Assembly (NCBI GenBank): GCA_028875345.1
Contig: JAPPEG010000283.1
Coordinates: forward strand, 1 to 47,401
DNA: 47,401 bases
Source of the DNA: Gemmatimonadota bacterium
Lineage (GTDB): Bacteria; Latescibacterota; UBA2968; UBA8231
Direction: 5' to 3'
This document shows, in pieces, positions 18,574 through 27,021 of this stretch. The notes under the pieces were generated by a model. It was not told the DNA's origin. It saw nothing but the letters and a program-made list of their open reading frames with translations, and made no database searches. Position numbers and translations under genes: made by a program. Positions within the stretch are counted from its first letter, which is position 1. Each line of letters starts with the position of its first letter.

Positions 18574-18602
18574 AGTATATAAACCGCCCCTTGGGGGGTC
18601 AA
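18574..18602 (-). promoter_or_regulatory. Sigma70-type promoter for the cytochrome/dehydrogenase pair
   Basis: Read on the minus strand: TTGACC (18602-18597), a 17-base spacer, then TATACT (18579-18574), five of six consensus at each box. It implies a leader of about 38 bases to the ATG at 18529. Confidence 0.7.
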
Positions 18603-18625
18603 TCGCCCGCGAGGTGACATGTCCT

Positions 18626-18634
18626 TGCTAAAAT
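18626..18634 (+). promoter_or_regulatory. Extended -10 promoter candidate for the symporter operon
   Basis: TTGCTAAAAT contains TGnTAAAAT, an extended -10 element, 55 bases before the symporter ATG. No good -35 is visible at the expected distance, as is common for extended -10 promoters. It is divergent from the minus-strand promoter about 30 bases away. Confidence 0.4.
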
Positions 18635-18688
18635 GTTAAATTGGCAAGCTGTTCGCGCTTTTCCACCACTGGGAACACAGGAGTACAC

Positions 18689-20230
18689 ATGCACCTAAGT
18701 TGGATTGATTACGCCATCGTCCTCGTCTATGTCGGCGGCACCATCGTCGCCGGGACGTTGGCGCGAGGTGCCATCAAAGGCATCTCCGACTTCCTCGTCG
18801 CCGGCCGCGGCCTCAAAACCCATATGGCCGTCGCCACAATGGTCTCGACCGGCCTCGGGCTAGTAACGGTCATGTACATGGCCGAGGAGGGCTTTAAATA
18901 CGGCTTCGTGCCCTTCGTCTTTGGCCTCATGGCGCTGATCACCACCCTGATCATCGGCCGCACAGGCTTCATTGTCAGCCGCCTACGCCATTTGCAGGTA
19001 ATGACCGTGCCCGAGTTCTACGAACTCAAGTACACGCGCGGCGTGCGCCTGCTCGGCGGCATCATCCTCACTCTCGCTGGCACCCTCAACATGGGGCTGT
19101 TTCCCATTCTCGGCAGCAAATTCGTCGTCGGTTTCACCGGCCTCGACAAAGAATACGTCAACTACGTCATGATCGGCATGTTGCTCATCGTCGTCTTCTA
19201 CACGCTGATGGGCGGCATGGTCTCCGTGGTGCTAACGGACTTCGCCCAGTTCGTGCTGCTGTCGCTGGGGTTTTTCTTTGGCACGTACATCATTCTCAAT
19301 CACCCGCAACTCGGCTGGGACAACCTCGTCCAAGCCGTGCAAGTCCACAAAGGCGATGTCGGCTTTGACCCCATAGCCAATCCCGGCTACGGCATCTCAA
19401 TGATTTTATTTTTATTCTGCGTCGGCTTGGTCGGCGTGGTCTGGCAGCCCGAAATGATGCGGCCGCTGAGTGCCGAAAGCCCCAAGGTGGCCCGCCGCGT
19501 GTTCTGGATCTCCGCGGGCACGGTCATGGGGCGGGCGATGGTGCCGATGTTTTGGGGTATCGCGGCGCTGGCCTATTTTGGCAACCCCGAGCTCGACCCC
19601 CACTACGCCATGCCCGAAATGCTCGGCAAAATCCTGCCCATCGGCATCGCTGGCCTGCTCATGGCCGGGATGTTCGCGGCCTTCATGTCCACCCACGATA
19701 GCTACCTCCTGGCCTGGAGCGGCGTCATCGTCCGCGACGTAGTCTCGCCGATCAAGGCCATGCTCGCCAAGTCGGGCGGCGAGCGCGAAGCCGACGGCAC
19801 TTGGGGCGGGCTGTCGAGCGAGCGCGAGATCTACTGGACCCGGGCCATCGTCGTCATCCTCGCCGCCTTCTTGGCCATTTTCGGCGCGCTCTACCAGCTT
19901 CCCGAGACGGCCTTCCGCTTTATGTACGTCACCGGCACCATCTACTTCGCCGGCTGCGTCGGCACCGTGGCTTTAGGGCTGTATTGGAAAAAGGCCAATA
20001 CCCCGGGTGCGTACTGCGCCCTGATACTGGGCGCGCTGGTGCCGCTCAACTTCCTGATTATGACCGAAAATCAGCACTTGGTGCCCGAGTTTATGCTGCC
20101 GTTGGTCGAAAACTCCAACCTCGTCGGGATTACCAGCCTAGCCTTGGGCGGCCTTGCCATGCTGGTCGTGGCCTCGCTCACTCAGCGCTCGCACCCGCCG
20201 CGTCCCCTAGACTTTAGCAACATGGAGTAA
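18689..20230 (+). CDS. Sodium:solute symporter (SSS family, 513 aa)
   Basis: The ATG at 18689 has CAGGAG about six bases upstream and opens into the first membrane helix (M-H-L-S-W-I-D-Y-A-I-V-L-V-Y-V). Some 13 hydrophobic helices and typical SSS features are visible, including S-D-F-L-V-A-G-R-G-L in the first loop and M-T-V-P-E-F-Y-E-L-K-Y near helix 4. Members import sugars, amino acids or organic anions with Na+. The substrate is not readable, but the neighbourhood suggests small organic solutes. A 59-aa membrane protein gene begins five bases after the stop, perhaps an accessory subunit. Confidence 0.93.
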   Translation: MHLSWIDYAIVLVYVGGTIVAGTLARGAIKGISDFLVAGRGLKTHMAVATMVSTGLGLVTVMYMAEEGFKYGFVPFVFGLMALITTLIIGRTGFIVSRLRHLQVMTVPEFYELKYTRGVRLLGGIILTLAGTLNMGLFPILGSKFVVGFTGLDKEYVNYVMIGMLLIVVFYTLMGGMVSVVLTDFAQFVLLSLGFFFGTYIILNHPQLGWDNLVQAVQVHKGDVGFDPIANPGYGISMILFLFCVGLVGVVWQPEMMRPLSAESPKVARRVFWISAGTVMGRAMVPMFWGIAALAYFGNPELDPHYAMPEMLGKILPIGIAGLLMAGMFAAFMSTHDSYLLAWSGVIVRDVVSPIKAMLAKSGGEREADGTWGGLSSEREIYWTRAIVVILAAFLAIFGALYQLPETAFRFMYVTGTIYFAGCVGTVALGLYWKKANTPGAYCALILGALVPLNFLIMTENQHLVPEFMLPLVENSNLVGITSLALGGLAMLVVASLTQRSHPPRPLDFSNME

Positions 20231-20234
20231 TGCA

Positions 20235-20414
20235 ATGGACGTCGAAACTTGGAAAGCCCTCTGGCAATTCGTCTTTATCGCCGCTAGCGTCCTCTTTTAC
20301 GGCATTGTCATCGCCGTCGCCTACAAGGCATTTGGCGACGTGGTCAAGATGATCCGCAACATGGCCGCCGGCCGCGGGGCCAGCGAAGCCGCCGCTGACT
20401 CCGAGCGCGCGTGA
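20235..20414 (+). CDS. Small single-helix membrane protein, possible symporter accessory subunit (59 aa)
   Basis: An ATG four bases after the symporter stop opens 59 codons: M-D-V-E-T-W-K-A-L-W, one membrane helix at about residues 10-31, then a basic/polar tail with K-M-I-R-N-M. Its stop overlaps the GTG start of the next gene (GTGA). The spacing on both sides and the clean helix make a real gene likely. Small helper proteins are known beside some SSS symporters. Whether this one belongs to such a family cannot be told by eye. Confidence 0.7.
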   Translation: MDVETWKALWQFVFIAASVLFYGIVIAVAYKAFGDVVKMIRNMAAGRGASEAAADSERA

Positions 20415-22009
20415 CGCAGCGCGCCCTCTTAGGAACTGCTTTAGCGTGCCTGTGGGCCGCGCTGGGCCGCGCCGAGGTGCAATTTGTGGAAGTAACAGCC
20501 GAGGCTGGAATCGCCTTTCGCCATCAGAATGGAGCCAAGGGACAAAAGTATCCAATGGAGACCATGGGCTCGGGCACGGCCTTTTTCGACTACGATGGCG
20601 ACGGGTGGCTAGACCTGTACTTCGTCAACAGCGTCGGGCCGGGCGCGCTCTACCGCAACGCGAGCGCCGGCCAGTTCACCGATGCGACCGACCAAGCCAG
20701 CGTGGCCAATTCGGGCTACGGATTGGGCTGTGCCGCAGCCGACTACGATTCAGACGGCGACTTGGACTTGTACATCACTGCGTACGGCCCCAATATCCTC
20801 TACCGCAACGAGGGCACTAGCCAGTTCGTCGATGTCACCGACGCGGCCGGCGTGGCCGGTCCTGTCCTAGTCAATCCAGCGATGAGTACCGGCGCGGCCT
20901 TTGCCGACTACGATTTAGACGGCGATTTAGATTTCTTCGTCGCCAATTACGCCAAATTTCGCCCCGAGATACACGAGCCCTGCATCCGCTCCGGCGGGAT
21001 TGCGGTGTACTGCGGGCCGGAGGCCTTCGAGCCGCAGCGCGATGTCTTTTATCGCAACGAAGGCGACGCCACCTTTGCCGATGTCACTGAGGAAGCCGGA
21101 CTGCTGCCGGACGCCGCCAAGGAGTTAGGGGCTTTTTTCATCGACTACGACTCAGACGGCGACCTCGACCTGTACGCGGCCGGCGATCGCACTCCCAATT
21201 TACTCTACCGCAACGACGGCGGCCGCTTTGCCGAAATCGGCGCTTTGGCTGGGGTCGCTTACAACGACGCGGGCAAGCCGCTGGCCGGCATGGGGGTTGA
21301 CGTGGGCGACTACGACGGCGATGGCCGGTTTGACTTCTTCGTCACCAATTACCAGTGGGAAACCAACAGCCTGTACCGCAACCTCGGCAACGGGTTTTTC
21401 GCCGACGTGACCTTTCAGTCTGGGCTGGGGGTTCCCAGCTTGCAGTTCCTCGCCTGGGGCACCCTCTTCATCGACTACGACAACGACGGCGACCGCGACC
21501 TGTTTGTCGCCAACGGCCATCTCGACGACAACATTCACCTGTTCGACGCCGTGACGTATGAGCAGCAAAACCAACTCTTCCGCAATCAGGAAGGACGCTT
21601 CGCCGACGTGAGCAATCAGGTGGGGCCGGGCCTGCTGTTGCAGCAAGTAAGTCGAGGTGCGGCCATGGGTGATTGCGACAACGACGGCGACCTCGACATC
21701 GCAGTAGCCAACAACAATCAGCCTGCCGCGCTCTTGCGCAACGACGGCGGCAACGCCCAGCACTATTTGAGCTTGCGGTTGGTCGGGGACTCCGTCGGGG
21801 CCGAGATCCGCGTCGCCGCGGGCGACTGGGTGCGGTGGGACGTGGTGCGCGCTGGATCGAGCTACATGTGCCAAAGCGCACTGCGCCCCTTTTTCGGCTT
21901 GGGAGACCGCACCCGCGTCGATGAGGTAGAAATCCATTGGCCCAGCGGCGCTGTGCAGCGCTTACAAGACGTTGCAGCTGACCAAATTCTGACTGTGTAC
22001 GAGCCTTGA
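20411..22009 (+). CDS. FG-GAP/VCBS-repeat protein with C-terminal ASPIC/UnbV domain (CRTAC1-like, 532 aa)
   Basis: The GTG start overlaps the previous stop by four bases. A short signal peptide (ending around G-R-A-E) precedes seven repeats with the calcium-binding pattern D-[YC]-D-x-D-G-x-x-D-[LFI], starting near residue 60 and ending near 425, each followed by a [LY]-[YF]-R-N strand; this forms a seven-bladed propeller. The C-terminus (about 450-532) carries the ASPIC/UnbV signature: G-A-E-I-R-V, Q-S-A-L-R-P-F-F-G-L-G, V-D-E-V-E-I-H-W-P-S-G. Such proteins are exported and common in Planctomycetes, Acidobacteria and relatives. Their biochemical role is not established. Its place behind a symporter suggests a periplasmic or surface role in substrate capture, which is inference. 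Confidence 0.9.
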   Translation: MTQRALLGTALACLWAALGRAEVQFVEVTAEAGIAFRHQNGAKGQKYPMETMGSGTAFFDYDGDGWLDLYFVNSVGPGALYRNASAGQFTDATDQASVANSGYGLGCAAADYDSDGDLDLYITAYGPNILYRNEGTSQFVDVTDAAGVAGPVLVNPAMSTGAAFADYDLDGDLDFFVANYAKFRPEIHEPCIRSGGIAVYCGPEAFEPQRDVFYRNEGDATFADVTEEAGLLPDAAKELGAFFIDYDSDGDLDLYAAGDRTPNLLYRNDGGRFAEIGALAGVAYNDAGKPLAGMGVDVGDYDGDGRFDFFVTNYQWETNSLYRNLGNGFFADVTFQSGLGVPSLQFLAWGTLFIDYDNDGDRDLFVANGHLDDNIHLFDAVTYEQQNQLFRNQEGRFADVSNQVGPGLLLQQVSRGAAMGDCDNDGDLDIAVANNNQPAALLRNDGGNAQHYLSLRLVGDSVGAEIRVAAGDWVRWDVVRAGSSYMCQSALRPFFGLGDRTRVDEVEIHWPSGAVQRLQDVAADQILTVYEP

Positions 22010-22020
22010 TCGAGGCGGCA

Positions 22021-22049
22021 TTGCACGAGCACACCCTAGGTATTGTATT
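22021..22049 (+). promoter_or_regulatory. Possible promoter for the dioxygenase/permease pair
   Basis: TTGCAC (22021-22026), 17 bases, then TGTATT (22044-22049), four to five of six matches each. The region also holds a short GGTAT...ATACC inverted repeat. It lies 32 bases before the ATG at 22082. Confidence 0.35.
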
Positions 22050-22081
22050 TATACCCCGTCCTTAAAAGAGGAGACCGCACC

Positions 22082-22897
22082 ATGCAAGCCCTTTCCACCT
22101 TTGACGATGCACACCACGAGCTGTTCTTGGATCAAGGCTACGTGCGGCTGGGCAATGTCCTGTCCCCGGACGAATTGGCCGCCTTGCAGCAGCGCATCGA
22201 CGACATCATGCTGGGCCGCGTCCGCTACGAACACATGCGCTTGCAGGTCGTCGAAGAGGACGGCGAAGTGCGCCGCACCATGGGCAACGAGGTGCAGACG
22301 CTCGCGTACCGTCGCATCGACGACCTAGAGCAAGACCCGCTCTTCCTTGCCTATATTCAGCATCCGCTCTTCCACCAGATTACCTGCCGCTACATCGGCG
22401 AGGAAGTCTCGGTCTTCCGCTCGATGTTTATGAACAAACCGCCCGAACTCCGCCGCGGACTGCCCTGGCATCAAGACGTGGGGATTGGCTGGTGCATCGA
22501 CACCAATCCCATCGTCACGGTGTGGACGGCACTCGACGAGGCGACCACAGCCACCGGCTGTATGCAGATCGTGCCGGGCAGCAACAAGCACGGCATCATC
22601 AACGAGCGGCACTTTCTCCCCGCCGAGCAAGAGCCCCAATACACGCCCCCAGAGGCAGTGATCGACTTGGAGGCCGAGGCAGGGGAGGCCATTCTGCTGC
22701 ACAATTTCCTGCTGCATCGCTCGGGGCCCAACTCCACCGCGTCGGCCCGCCGCGCTTTCAGCGTAACCTATATGGACTCCAAAACCCGCTCCCGGGAGAC
22801 CGGCCAAACCTTTCCCGTGGTCTTCGGCACACAGGCGCTGGACCCGGCGACGGTAGATGGCAAACCAGCCGAATTGGTCGCCAAGTTTCACGGCTGA
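22082..22897 (+). CDS. Phytanoyl-CoA dioxygenase (PhyH) family Fe(II)/2-oxoglutarate oxygenase (271 aa)
   Basis: The ATG at 22082 is preceded by AGAGGAG; an upstream ATG at 22043 lies in the promoter region. The iron-binding triad is visible: H130 and D132 in L-P-W-H-Q-D-V-G, and H212 in L-L-H-R-S-G-P-N-S, with R-R-A-F following as the likely 2-oxoglutarate anchor. The stretch P-I-V-T-V-W-T-A-L-D...T-G-C-M-Q-I-V-P-G-S is the family core. These enzymes hydroxylate small organic substrates, and marine bacteria often carry many copies with unknown targets. The permease gene follows 17 bases later, so the pair may import and oxidise the same compound. Confidence 0.92.
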   Translation: MQALSTFDDAHHELFLDQGYVRLGNVLSPDELAALQQRIDDIMLGRVRYEHMRLQVVEEDGEVRRTMGNEVQTLAYRRIDDLEQDPLFLAYIQHPLFHQITCRYIGEEVSVFRSMFMNKPPELRRGLPWHQDVGIGWCIDTNPIVTVWTALDEATTATGCMQIVPGSNKHGIINERHFLPAEQEPQYTPPEAVIDLEAEAGEAILLHNFLLHRSGPNSTASARRAFSVTYMDSKTRSRETGQTFPVVFGTQALDPATVDGKPAELVAKFHG

Positions 22898-22914
22898 TTC
22901 TCTCGCGCTAGCTA

Positions 22915-24879
22915 ATGTCAACAACACCCGAGCAGACCGTGCCTAAGGAGGCAGACGCAGTACCGGCTTTTACTGCCAAATCCGTGTTAGTCGGATGCGC
23001 CGGGGCCTTCAGCGTGTCGGCCGGAGCCGCCTACGGCACCCTCTATTTACATGGCTCCTTTATGGCTCTGGGCACCAGTATGCCTGGGGCGGTGTTCCTC
23101 CTCTTCCTGCTAACCCTTTTTATCAATCCCCTGCTCAAGCTCGTCCACCCGAGTTGGGGGCTCAATCGGCGCGAACTGCTGGTCGTCTATGTTATGATGG
23201 TGATGGCCTCGCCGATTCCAACCCTCTTCGTCGCCAAGTTCCTCAGCGCTATTAGCTACCCCTTCTACTACGCCACGGCTGAAAACGAGTGGCGGCAACT
23301 AATCCATCCCTATATCCCCGACTGGCTGATGGTCCACGACGTGGAGATCGTCCGCAAGTTTTACGAGGGCAGTGGACGGGACGAACCGATTCCTTGGGAA
23401 ATATGGCGTAGCGTCATCGGGGTGTGGACGCCTTTTATCTGCGCCCTCTTTCTGATGATGATTTCCTTCATGGCGATCCTGCGCAAACAATGGATCGAGC
23501 ACGAGCGGCTAATCTATCCGCTAATGCAGGTACCGCTGGCCATGACCGAGGAAGGCGAAGACGGCCAAAAGCTAAGCCCCTTTTTCAAAAATCCCGTCAT
23601 GTGGGCTGGTTTTGCTATCCCCGCGCTGTGGGGCACGTTGCACGGGCTGTACAACTACTTCCCCGAAACCATCCCCATCGCCCAAAACGTCGATCCTGTG
23701 CGCATGGACGTGCAGGTTTTCCGCCGCACGGCCGACCTGTATGTCGCGCTGCGCTTCAACATCATTGGCTTCTTCTATTTTCTCAAGACCGATATCGCCT
23801 TCAGCCTGTGGTTTTTCAACCTGCTCTCTTTTGCGGTGCGCGGCATTTTCGGCATTCTCGGCGTGGTCAGCAGCGAGACCGGAGGAGCCGGCCACGCGGT
23901 GCGCGATCCCTTTTTGGCCTACCAGTCGATGGGCGCGATTCTCGTGCTCTTTTTGGGCGGCATTTGGACGGCGCGCAAGCATCTGAGCGGCGTGTGGCGC
24001 AAAGCTTTCAAAGGCGACGAGAGCATCGACGACAGCGACGAAATCCTCTCCTACCGCGCAGCCCTGATTGTGCTGACGGTCTCTTGTCTGGTGATAGTGG
24101 GTTGGTTGTGGCTGGCTGGGCTGCCAATGATCTTCGGGCTGGCCATTCTCTTCTTGGGCGTCGTCATCATCTTTGGCTATTCGCGGGTGGTGGCCGAGGG
24201 CGGGCTTTCGGACGGCTCGCCGCCGGTGGTACCAGCGGGGATTCTGGTGTCCGCGGTGGGTTCGTCGGTCATCGGTGCCCAAGGTCTAGTCGTGCTGGCG
24301 ACGACCTTCCTGTGGACCACTGGGCGCAATTTCGTCATGGTCTCCTGCGCCAACAGTCTGCGGCTGGGCGAGGAGTTGGGGCGCAACCGCCGGCCCCTCT
24401 TTTGGATCATCGTCTTGGCACTAGTCGTGGCCGTGGGCGGTGCCGTGTGGATGGTGATGCTGCTCAGCCACAAATACGGGGCGATCAACCTGTGGATCTG
24501 GAGCGGAGGCAACTACAGCTATGTGGAGAAGGTCCTCCGCACGCCGACCGATTTCTACGGCTGGGGCTGGGTCAATATGGGAATTGGCGCGGCCATTATG
24601 ACCGGATTGATGGTCGCGCGCTGGCTCTACGTGTGGTGGCCGCTGCATCCGCTGGGCTACGTGATCGGGCCGATCTGGATCATGGACCACTTGTGGTTCA
24701 ATATGTTCATTGCTTGGGGAGTCAAGGTCCTCGTACTCAAATACGGGGGCGTGCGACTCTATCTGAAGACGCGGCCCTTTTTCATGGGAATGATTCTCGG
24801 CTATTTCACGCCCGGCGGTTTCTATCTGATCATCGACCATTTCACCGGCATGACTTGGAACGTGATATTCTGGGGTTGA
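22915..24879 (+). CDS. OPT-like polytopic membrane protein, paralogue of the 13060 gene (654 aa)
   Basis: A short polar N-terminus (about 20 residues) is followed by some 13 hydrophobic helices. It aligns by eye with the protein at 13060: G-L-N-R-R-E-L, A-S-P-I-P-T, P-I-P-W-E-I-W, R-K-Q-W-I-E-H-E-R-L-I-Y-P-L-M-Q-V-P-L-A, D-D-S-D-E-I-L-S-Y-R, R-V-V-A-E-G-G-L, and W-W-P-L-H-P-L-G...R-P-F-F-M-G-M-I-L-G-Y-F. All of these have counterparts at the same places. It is encoded directly behind the PhyH dioxygenase. No Shine-Dalgarno is visible. Substrate is unknown; DUF6785/DUF6784-type naming carries the same caution as for its paralogue. Confidence 0.78.
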   Translation: MSTTPEQTVPKEADAVPAFTAKSVLVGCAGAFSVSAGAAYGTLYLHGSFMALGTSMPGAVFLLFLLTLFINPLLKLVHPSWGLNRRELLVVYVMMVMASPIPTLFVAKFLSAISYPFYYATAENEWRQLIHPYIPDWLMVHDVEIVRKFYEGSGRDEPIPWEIWRSVIGVWTPFICALFLMMISFMAILRKQWIEHERLIYPLMQVPLAMTEEGEDGQKLSPFFKNPVMWAGFAIPALWGTLHGLYNYFPETIPIAQNVDPVRMDVQVFRRTADLYVALRFNIIGFFYFLKTDIAFSLWFFNLLSFAVRGIFGILGVVSSETGGAGHAVRDPFLAYQSMGAILVLFLGGIWTARKHLSGVWRKAFKGDESIDDSDEILSYRAALIVLTVSCLVIVGWLWLAGLPMIFGLAILFLGVVIIFGYSRVVAEGGLSDGSPPVVPAGILVSAVGSSVIGAQGLVVLATTFLWTTGRNFVMVSCANSLRLGEELGRNRRPLFWIIVLALVVAVGGAVWMVMLLSHKYGAINLWIWSGGNYSYVEKVLRTPTDFYGWGWVNMGIGAAIMTGLMVARWLYVWWPLHPLGYVIGPIWIMDHLWFNMFIAWGVKVLVLKYGGVRLYLKTRPFFMGMILGYFTPGGFYLIIDHFTGMTWNVIFWG

Positions 24880-24885
24880 TTATAT

Positions 24886-24916
24886 TTGACAGGCACCTGC
24901 TATTTTGCGTTATATT
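24886..24916 (+). promoter_or_regulatory. Promoter of operon B
   Basis: TTGACA (24886-24891) and TATATT (24911-24916) are 19 bases apart, or TTATAT (24910-24915) with 18. It lies in the short gap before the first discoidin/FlgD-Ig gene of operon B and is the best promoter-like sequence in that area. Confidence 0.55.
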
Positions 24917-24952
24917 CGCCGTAAGACTTCCTGCTTTTAGGAGATGGTCGGT

Positions 24953-27004
24953 ATGAAATCCAAGCTCTATTTGGCAGCGGCGTGTATGGCCATAATCCAA
25001 GTCTGCACGGCTGAAGCGCAAGTGGCGCAATTCCGTCTCGGCGGCGCTGATGGCCTCGATTGGGAAGAGCAGACGCTGGTCAACTTGATGGTCGATAATA
25101 CCACGACCCTTGGCTCAATCCAACCGCTGGAACTCAAGCCCGACGTCAATGTGGTGACCCAGCTACGCCACTGGACGCGCTATCGGCAGCCGATCGACAT
25201 TGACTACCAAGAGGGGATGCCTCGCGTCTGGCGGGCAATCGGCGACGTCTCCCGGCCCGGCCACGTATCCAACCCGATGGAATTCATCGACGGGGATCTC
25301 AACACTTTTTACGAAGGGCGCGATTTTCAAGGCAGTGGTGGACTAGGGGGTATCTGGGGCGAGTTTTACACGCTCGATATGGGCATGCAGATTCCCGCCG
25401 ATCACTTCAAATTGGTGCCGCCCGAGGGCAACGACCCCTTCTTCCAAGAGCCATACCGACCCAACTACAAATTCGAAGCCTACGAACTGACGGCTAGCAA
25501 CGACAAGGTCGCCGTAGAAAGCCAACTACCTCCGCAATTTCGCTCGGGTGTCGCCGGTACGCAGGAGACGGACTACTACCTGCCGCTGGATAAACTGTTG
25601 GCCAGGGTGGACCAGAACTTCGACGCCGTTATCGAGGTCGACTTTCCGCTCCAATATCTGCGCTTTTTCCGCATGCGGGTGCTTCCAGATGCCCCACCAA
25701 AGTTCACGCGCTACGCGTTGGCCGAGCTAGAGGTCTATGGACGCGGTTTTGTCCCCCGAGCTCGCTGGCTATCCCAAGTGATCGACATGGGGGATCTGAT
25801 CAATGTCGGCGAAGTGAACTTCGGCTTGAGTACCTGGCGGCGCGACGGAGATCAATTGGTCGAATCTCCCGCCGCCAAGGCCGGAGTCAACATCGAGATC
25901 AAAACCGGGCTGGACGATGGCCCCATCGCCTATCACTCGTTCAACGACTTGGCCCAGCCCGTGGAAGTGGAAAAGGACGTGTACGCCAAGCTCAAACCGC
26001 GCGTGTGGCCGTGGGATCCACCGGCTGTGGGTTGGCAGGGCGTCATCGCCGACGACATTAATAACTGGAGCTTCTGGTCGCCGCCGATCCGGGTTCCGGG
26101 ACAGCGACCCCGCGTGCCTAAGGGGCGCTATATTCAGCTACAAATCCAGCTAGAGACCGAAGCCTTGTGGGAGTTCGCCCGCCTTGATTGGATCACCATC
26201 GAAACCTCCCCACTTTTGGCCGACCGGATCGTGGGCGAGGTCGCTGCGGTTGACCAATTGCGTCCCGACGGCAAGGTGCCGCAAGTGCTTGCAGGCACGC
26301 GGACCGAGTTCGTCCTCGACTTGCGCGCCGAGTTTTCCGATGCCGGACAGCAGGGATTTGACGCGGTGCGGTTGGGCCTGCCCTCTACGGGCCGGGTGCT
26401 GGGGCTGGAGATGGGCGATCCGCTGGCGACCGTGGAACCGGACAGCATCGTCGACGAAGGGGGCGAGTTGGCGGTTTATTTGCCGCAGATGATCGGGCCG
26501 GACACCAACGACGAGCTCCGATTGCGCCTAGAAACGACCGTGTACGGTGCCTCTGACCAGTTGCGCGCCGAGGTCTTTGCTCGGGGGGGTGACTCACTGC
26601 CCCAAAGCGTTGAAGGCGGCGACGCCAGCGACGAATTGGGCACCGACCAGTTGCGAGTTTTAGGTAGTTCCGGCTCTCTCGAATCCTTACTATCCGACGT
26701 GGTGATCACACCCGCGATCTTCACGCCCCAAGGCGACGCTATCAACGACCAAGTGGCCATCGAATACACCTTGTTCAGCGTGCTCGATGCGGTCGAAGTG
26801 GACGTCGAGTTGCTGACTTTGGCCGGCCAGCGAGTGCGGAGCCTGTCGGGTGGGGTACAGGGTGCCGGGCACCACGCACTGCAATGGGATGGTCGCGACG
26901 AGGCCAATCAGCTCGTAGCGCCAGGCGTGTATCTGGCGCGTATTGGGGCCAACACCGACCGAGGCCGAGTGGTGCGCTTTGGAGCGGTGGCCGTAGCCTA
27001 CTAA
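24953..27004 (+). CDS. Discoidin/FlgD-Ig family exported protein, operon B first copy (683 aa)
   Basis: Of two in-frame ATGs (24944, 24953) the second is preferred: AGGAG sits nine bases upstream and it gives a clean signal peptide (M-K-S-K-L-Y-L-A-A-A..., ending A-E-A). Then come a G-G-A-D-G-L-D-W block, a discoidin-like region at about 100-265 (I-D-G-D-L-N-T-F-Y, later L-A-E-L-E-V-Y-G-R-G-F), an S-Q-V-I-D-M-G-D segment, a WSFWS box at 372-376, and a FlgD-Ig-like domain at about 583-683. Here the signature reads T-P-Q-G-D-A-I-N-D, slightly degenerate from T-P-N-G-D-G. The end is V-A-Y. It lies two codons upstream of the next family member. Partner and ligand are unknown. Confidence 0.87.
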   Translation: MKSKLYLAAACMAIIQVCTAEAQVAQFRLGGADGLDWEEQTLVNLMVDNTTTLGSIQPLELKPDVNVVTQLRHWTRYRQPIDIDYQEGMPRVWRAIGDVSRPGHVSNPMEFIDGDLNTFYEGRDFQGSGGLGGIWGEFYTLDMGMQIPADHFKLVPPEGNDPFFQEPYRPNYKFEAYELTASNDKVAVESQLPPQFRSGVAGTQETDYYLPLDKLLARVDQNFDAVIEVDFPLQYLRFFRMRVLPDAPPKFTRYALAELEVYGRGFVPRARWLSQVIDMGDLINVGEVNFGLSTWRRDGDQLVESPAAKAGVNIEIKTGLDDGPIAYHSFNDLAQPVEVEKDVYAKLKPRVWPWDPPAVGWQGVIADDINNWSFWSPPIRVPGQRPRVPKGRYIQLQIQLETEALWEFARLDWITIETSPLLADRIVGEVAAVDQLRPDGKVPQVLAGTRTEFVLDLRAEFSDAGQQGFDAVRLGLPSTGRVLGLEMGDPLATVEPDSIVDEGGELAVYLPQMIGPDTNDELRLRLETTVYGASDQLRAEVFARGGDSLPQSVEGGDASDELGTDQLRVLGSSGSLESLLSDVVITPAIFTPQGDAINDQVAIEYTLFSVLDAVEVDVELLTLAGQRVRSLSGGVQGAGHHALQWDGRDEANQLVAPGVYLARIGANTDRGRVVRFGAVAVAY

Positions 27005-27021
27005 GCATGGAGTTCCAATCA

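Noticed and set aside
18530-18574. Longer N-terminus of the cytochrome lipoprotein from a TTG at 18574
   Set aside because: The TTG lies within the -10 box of the best promoter and adds a basic segment before a complete lipoprotein signal.
23424-24956. A 510-codon plus-strand frame overlapping the third OPT-like gene
   Set aside because: Very rich in Arg and low in family features, it is a shifted reading of the real permease gene at 22915-24879.
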